DNA of 5,249 nt from Alphaproteobacteria bacterium (GTDB lineage Bacteria > Pseudomonadota > Alphaproteobacteria > Rs-D84), in contig JAEDOP010000063.1 of the NCBI GenBank assembly GCA_016301865.1, positions 1-5,249 of the forward strand. The letters run 5' to 3'. A model generated the notes under the pieces. It worked only from the letters and a program-made list of their open reading frames with translations, had not been told where the DNA came from and ran no database searches. Positions 3,304 through 5,249 of this stretch are shown in pieces (within the stretch, counting starts at the first letter, position 1; the number at the start of each line of letters is the position of its first letter). Both the position numbers and the translations under genes were made by a program.

Positions 3304-5249
3304 ATGAATAAAAAAATACAAAAGTTGATAAAAAATGTTGATGTCGTGTCGTTTGATATATTTGACACGCTGTTGTTTCGACCGTATGTGCGGCCAATTG
3401 ATTTGTTTTTACATATTGAACGTCACTATAATGCACCATTCTTTATGACATGCCGTGTTGGTGCGGAACAAAATGCACGCCAGAAAAATTCGACTAAACA
3501 GGATATTACGTTTGATGAAATATACGATGAAATCGATCCGTGTTTTCAACACCTGAAACAGGTGGAATTGGATTGGGAACGTATGGTATTGCGCCAAAAT
3601 CCAGAAATGAAAGCGATTTGGGATTTCGCGCGTGAAAATGGCAAAAAAATCGTTGTGGCATCTGATATGTATCTGCCAACCGAATTTATCGCAGATGTAT
3701 TAAACAAAAATGGGTTTGGCGGTTATGATAGGTTGTATGTGTCAGGCGATATTAACCAGACCAAGGCGCGCGGGACACTGTTTGATACGATAATTCGTGA
3801 TATGGGGGTGGCACCGAAAAAAATATTGCATATTGGTGACAGCAAAAAATCAGACTATAAAAGGCCACGCGAACATGGATTGCGGGCGTATTTGTATCCG
3901 CACCTGGTGAAAACCTTGCTGAAAAATAATGTTCGCATGTCCAAATTTTATCGCAAACAGGACGATAACCTGGGGGCAAGTATTCTGGTGGCGATTATGG
4001 CGATGCGTGATCAGGCCGAACGTATGGGTATGGCAGTTGCCAAAAATTACTGGGAAAAATTGGGCTATGAATATGGCGGCCCGGTAATTTATGGCTATAC
4101 ACGATGGATTGAACAGGCGGCACAAAATCAGGGGATTGACCACCTGATGTTTGTGGCACGCGATGGCTATACATTACAGCGTGTGTTTAATACGTTTAAT
4201 GATACGATAAAGAATTCGTATATTTATGCGCCACGATTCTTGAACCTGATTTGTCGGTTGGATTATTGGAAAAAGGATATAAAACAATCTGGGGCAATTA
4301 TTGAATATTTTCGAGCCAAAGATAAACGGATTGAAAAATTAGCGGGGGCGACGCAATTACAAAAATGGTCTGATTATCATGATTTTATTCAAAATAACAT
4401 AGATATTTTCGGTGAATTGGCGGGGATAGAACGCGAAAATTATAAGTCATACCTGCTGAAACACGCTGGGGAGACCGATAAAATCGGGGTTGTTGATACG
4501 ATAAGCTCAGGCGCATTGTCATCACAAAGACTGGTGGAAGAAGTGCTAGAACACCCAACAATTGGGTTATATTGGTCTGTATTGAATAATTATCTGGGGT
4601 ATGCATATAAATATTCCCAATTGTTACAAAAAAACAAAGAGGACAAATACGTAATTACCAAAAATTGGAATTTTATGGAATTCTTAATGACGGCACCGGA
4701 ATATCCGATAAAAAATCTGACATCAGATGGTCAACCCGTATATGACCCGAATCCGACAGACGCGGAAAAGTTCCGTCGCGAAATATACCCAGATGTGTCC
4801 AATGGCGCGGTTGATTTTGCCAACGATATTAAACAATGGTTTAATGGTGCAAACATTTATTTAAATGGCGAAACATTGGTGCGGTGGGTAAATTGCCTGT
4901 GTGATAATCCGACCAAGACGGATCACAAAAACATGGCAAAAATTAAACACGCATACGACAGTGCACACAGTATTTATCAACCACTGTTCAGTGTTAACAT
5001 TCCACTGTCCTATGCAATTAAACATCCAAAACGCGCAATCAAATTGGCGCGTAATGCGATGTGGAAAACACCAATGCAAACGATTATAACCTGTCTGACA
5101 ACGCCAATAAAAATTCGGATGCATGGACTAAAACAAATACGCATTCATATTTTTCCACGTCTGCAATACAGATATGTGAACTTTGTTGTGCGCTTTACCC
5201 GCAGATGCTTTTACCAAATTTGTATCGGAAAACCACAGGAGATTAAGTC
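3304..5249 (+). CDS. Large HAD-superfamily protein, COG5610-like (3' end beyond window)
   Basis: The frame is open to the right edge with 648 codons visible. The N-terminal ~200 residues form a HAD domain: motif I FDIFDTLL (D18 as nucleophile), motif II ASDMY (S120-D121), motif III K154 (QTKARGTLF) and motif IV HIGDSKKSD (D179, D184). The long remainder, with FVARDGYTLQRVF near residue 285 and KIGVVDTISSG near 395-405, matches my memory of COG5610 proteins, which occur in capsule and LPS gene clusters. Their reaction is not established. The position two residues after D18 is phenylalanine (F20), not the acid/base aspartate of ordinary HAD phosphatases. The visible end, from about residue 573, is strongly basic and may bind membrane or a polyanion. 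The start has GAGAG 8 nt upstream, and the gene is probably co-transcribed with the glycosyltransferase. Confidence 0.82.
   Translation, partial: MNKKIQKLIKNVDVVSFDIFDTLLFRPYVRPIDLFLHIERHYNAPFFMTCRVGAEQNARQKNSTKQDITFDEIYDEIDPCFQHLKQVELDWERMVLRQNPEMKAIWDFARENGKKIVVASDMYLPTEFIADVLNKNGFGGYDRLYVSGDINQTKARGTLFDTIIRDMGVAPKKILHIGDSKKSDYKRPREHGLRAYLYPHLVKTLLKNNVRMSKFYRKQDDNLGASILVAIMAMRDQAERMGMAVAKNYWEKLGYEYGGPVIYGYTRWIEQAAQNQGIDHLMFVARDGYTLQRVFNTFNDTIKNSYIYAPRFLNLICRLDYWKKDIKQSGAIIEYFRAKDKRIEKLAGATQLQKWSDYHDFIQNNIDIFGELAGIERENYKSYLLKHAGETDKIGVVDTISSGALSSQRLVEEVLEHPTIGLYWSVLNNYLGYAYKYSQLLQKNKEDKYVITKNWNFMEFLMTAPEYPIKNLTSDGQPVYDPNPTDAEKFRREIYPDVSNGAVDFANDIKQWFNGANIYLNGETLVRWVNCLCDNPTKTDHKNMAKIKHAYDSAHSIYQPLFSVNIPLSYAIKHPKRAIKLARNAMWKTPMQTIITCLTTPIKIRMHGLKQIRIHIFPRLQYRYVNFVVRFTRRCFYQICIGKPQEIK

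Noticed and set aside
5061..5246. 61-aa plus-strand ORF near the right edge
   Set aside because: It lies out of frame inside the HAD-protein gene, whose own frame stays open to the edge.

Overview
The window appears to come from an AT-rich Gram-negative bacterium, most likely an alphaproteobacterium of a poorly characterised lineage. Support comes from an outer-membrane-type LptM-like lipoprotein, a cysteine-free proteobacterial-style L33, near-consensus sigma-70 promoters and a tRNA gene with encoded CCA. The order is not resolvable from this sequence, and that part is inference. The genetic code looks standard: the glycosyltransferase ends in TGA and tryptophans are TGG.

Layout. (1) On the minus strand, positions 1-1190 carry a GNAT-type N-acetyltransferase-like protein (891-1190). 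It is followed by a polytopic membrane protein with the N-terminal architecture of the fused spermidine synthase-like family (825 down to the left edge, 3' end missing). (2) The 250-bp divergent region 1191-1440 holds promoters in both directions and a possible 41-aa minus-strand ORF (1237-1362). (3) On the plus strand, positions 1405-1962 are a compact housekeeping cluster. It has a perfect-consensus promoter, a 39-aa LptM-like lipoprotein whose mRNA looks leaderless, tRNA-Leu(UAG), rpmG (L33) and a strong intrinsic terminator. (4) Positions 1963-2379 contain no protein gene but are the most striking part. A perfect TTGACA-N17-TATAAT promoter drives an approximately 220-nt highly structured RNA that ends at its own intrinsic terminator. 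Next comes a second three-way-junction structure ending in seven T residues, directly in front of the next ribosome-binding site. (5) Positions 2380-5249 are a two-gene surface-polysaccharide-type operon: a family 2 glycosyltransferase and, 18 nt later, a large HAD-superfamily protein of the COG5610 type that runs off the right edge.

How the parts may fit together. The glycosyltransferase and HAD protein probably modify or build a cell-surface glycan. No clear promoter lies between the ncRNA terminator and the glycosyltransferase, so the operon may be fed by read-through past one or two terminators, which would make the structured region a leader or attenuator. The structured region may equally be one or two independent small RNA genes. 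I could not assign either RNA to a known family by reading alone.
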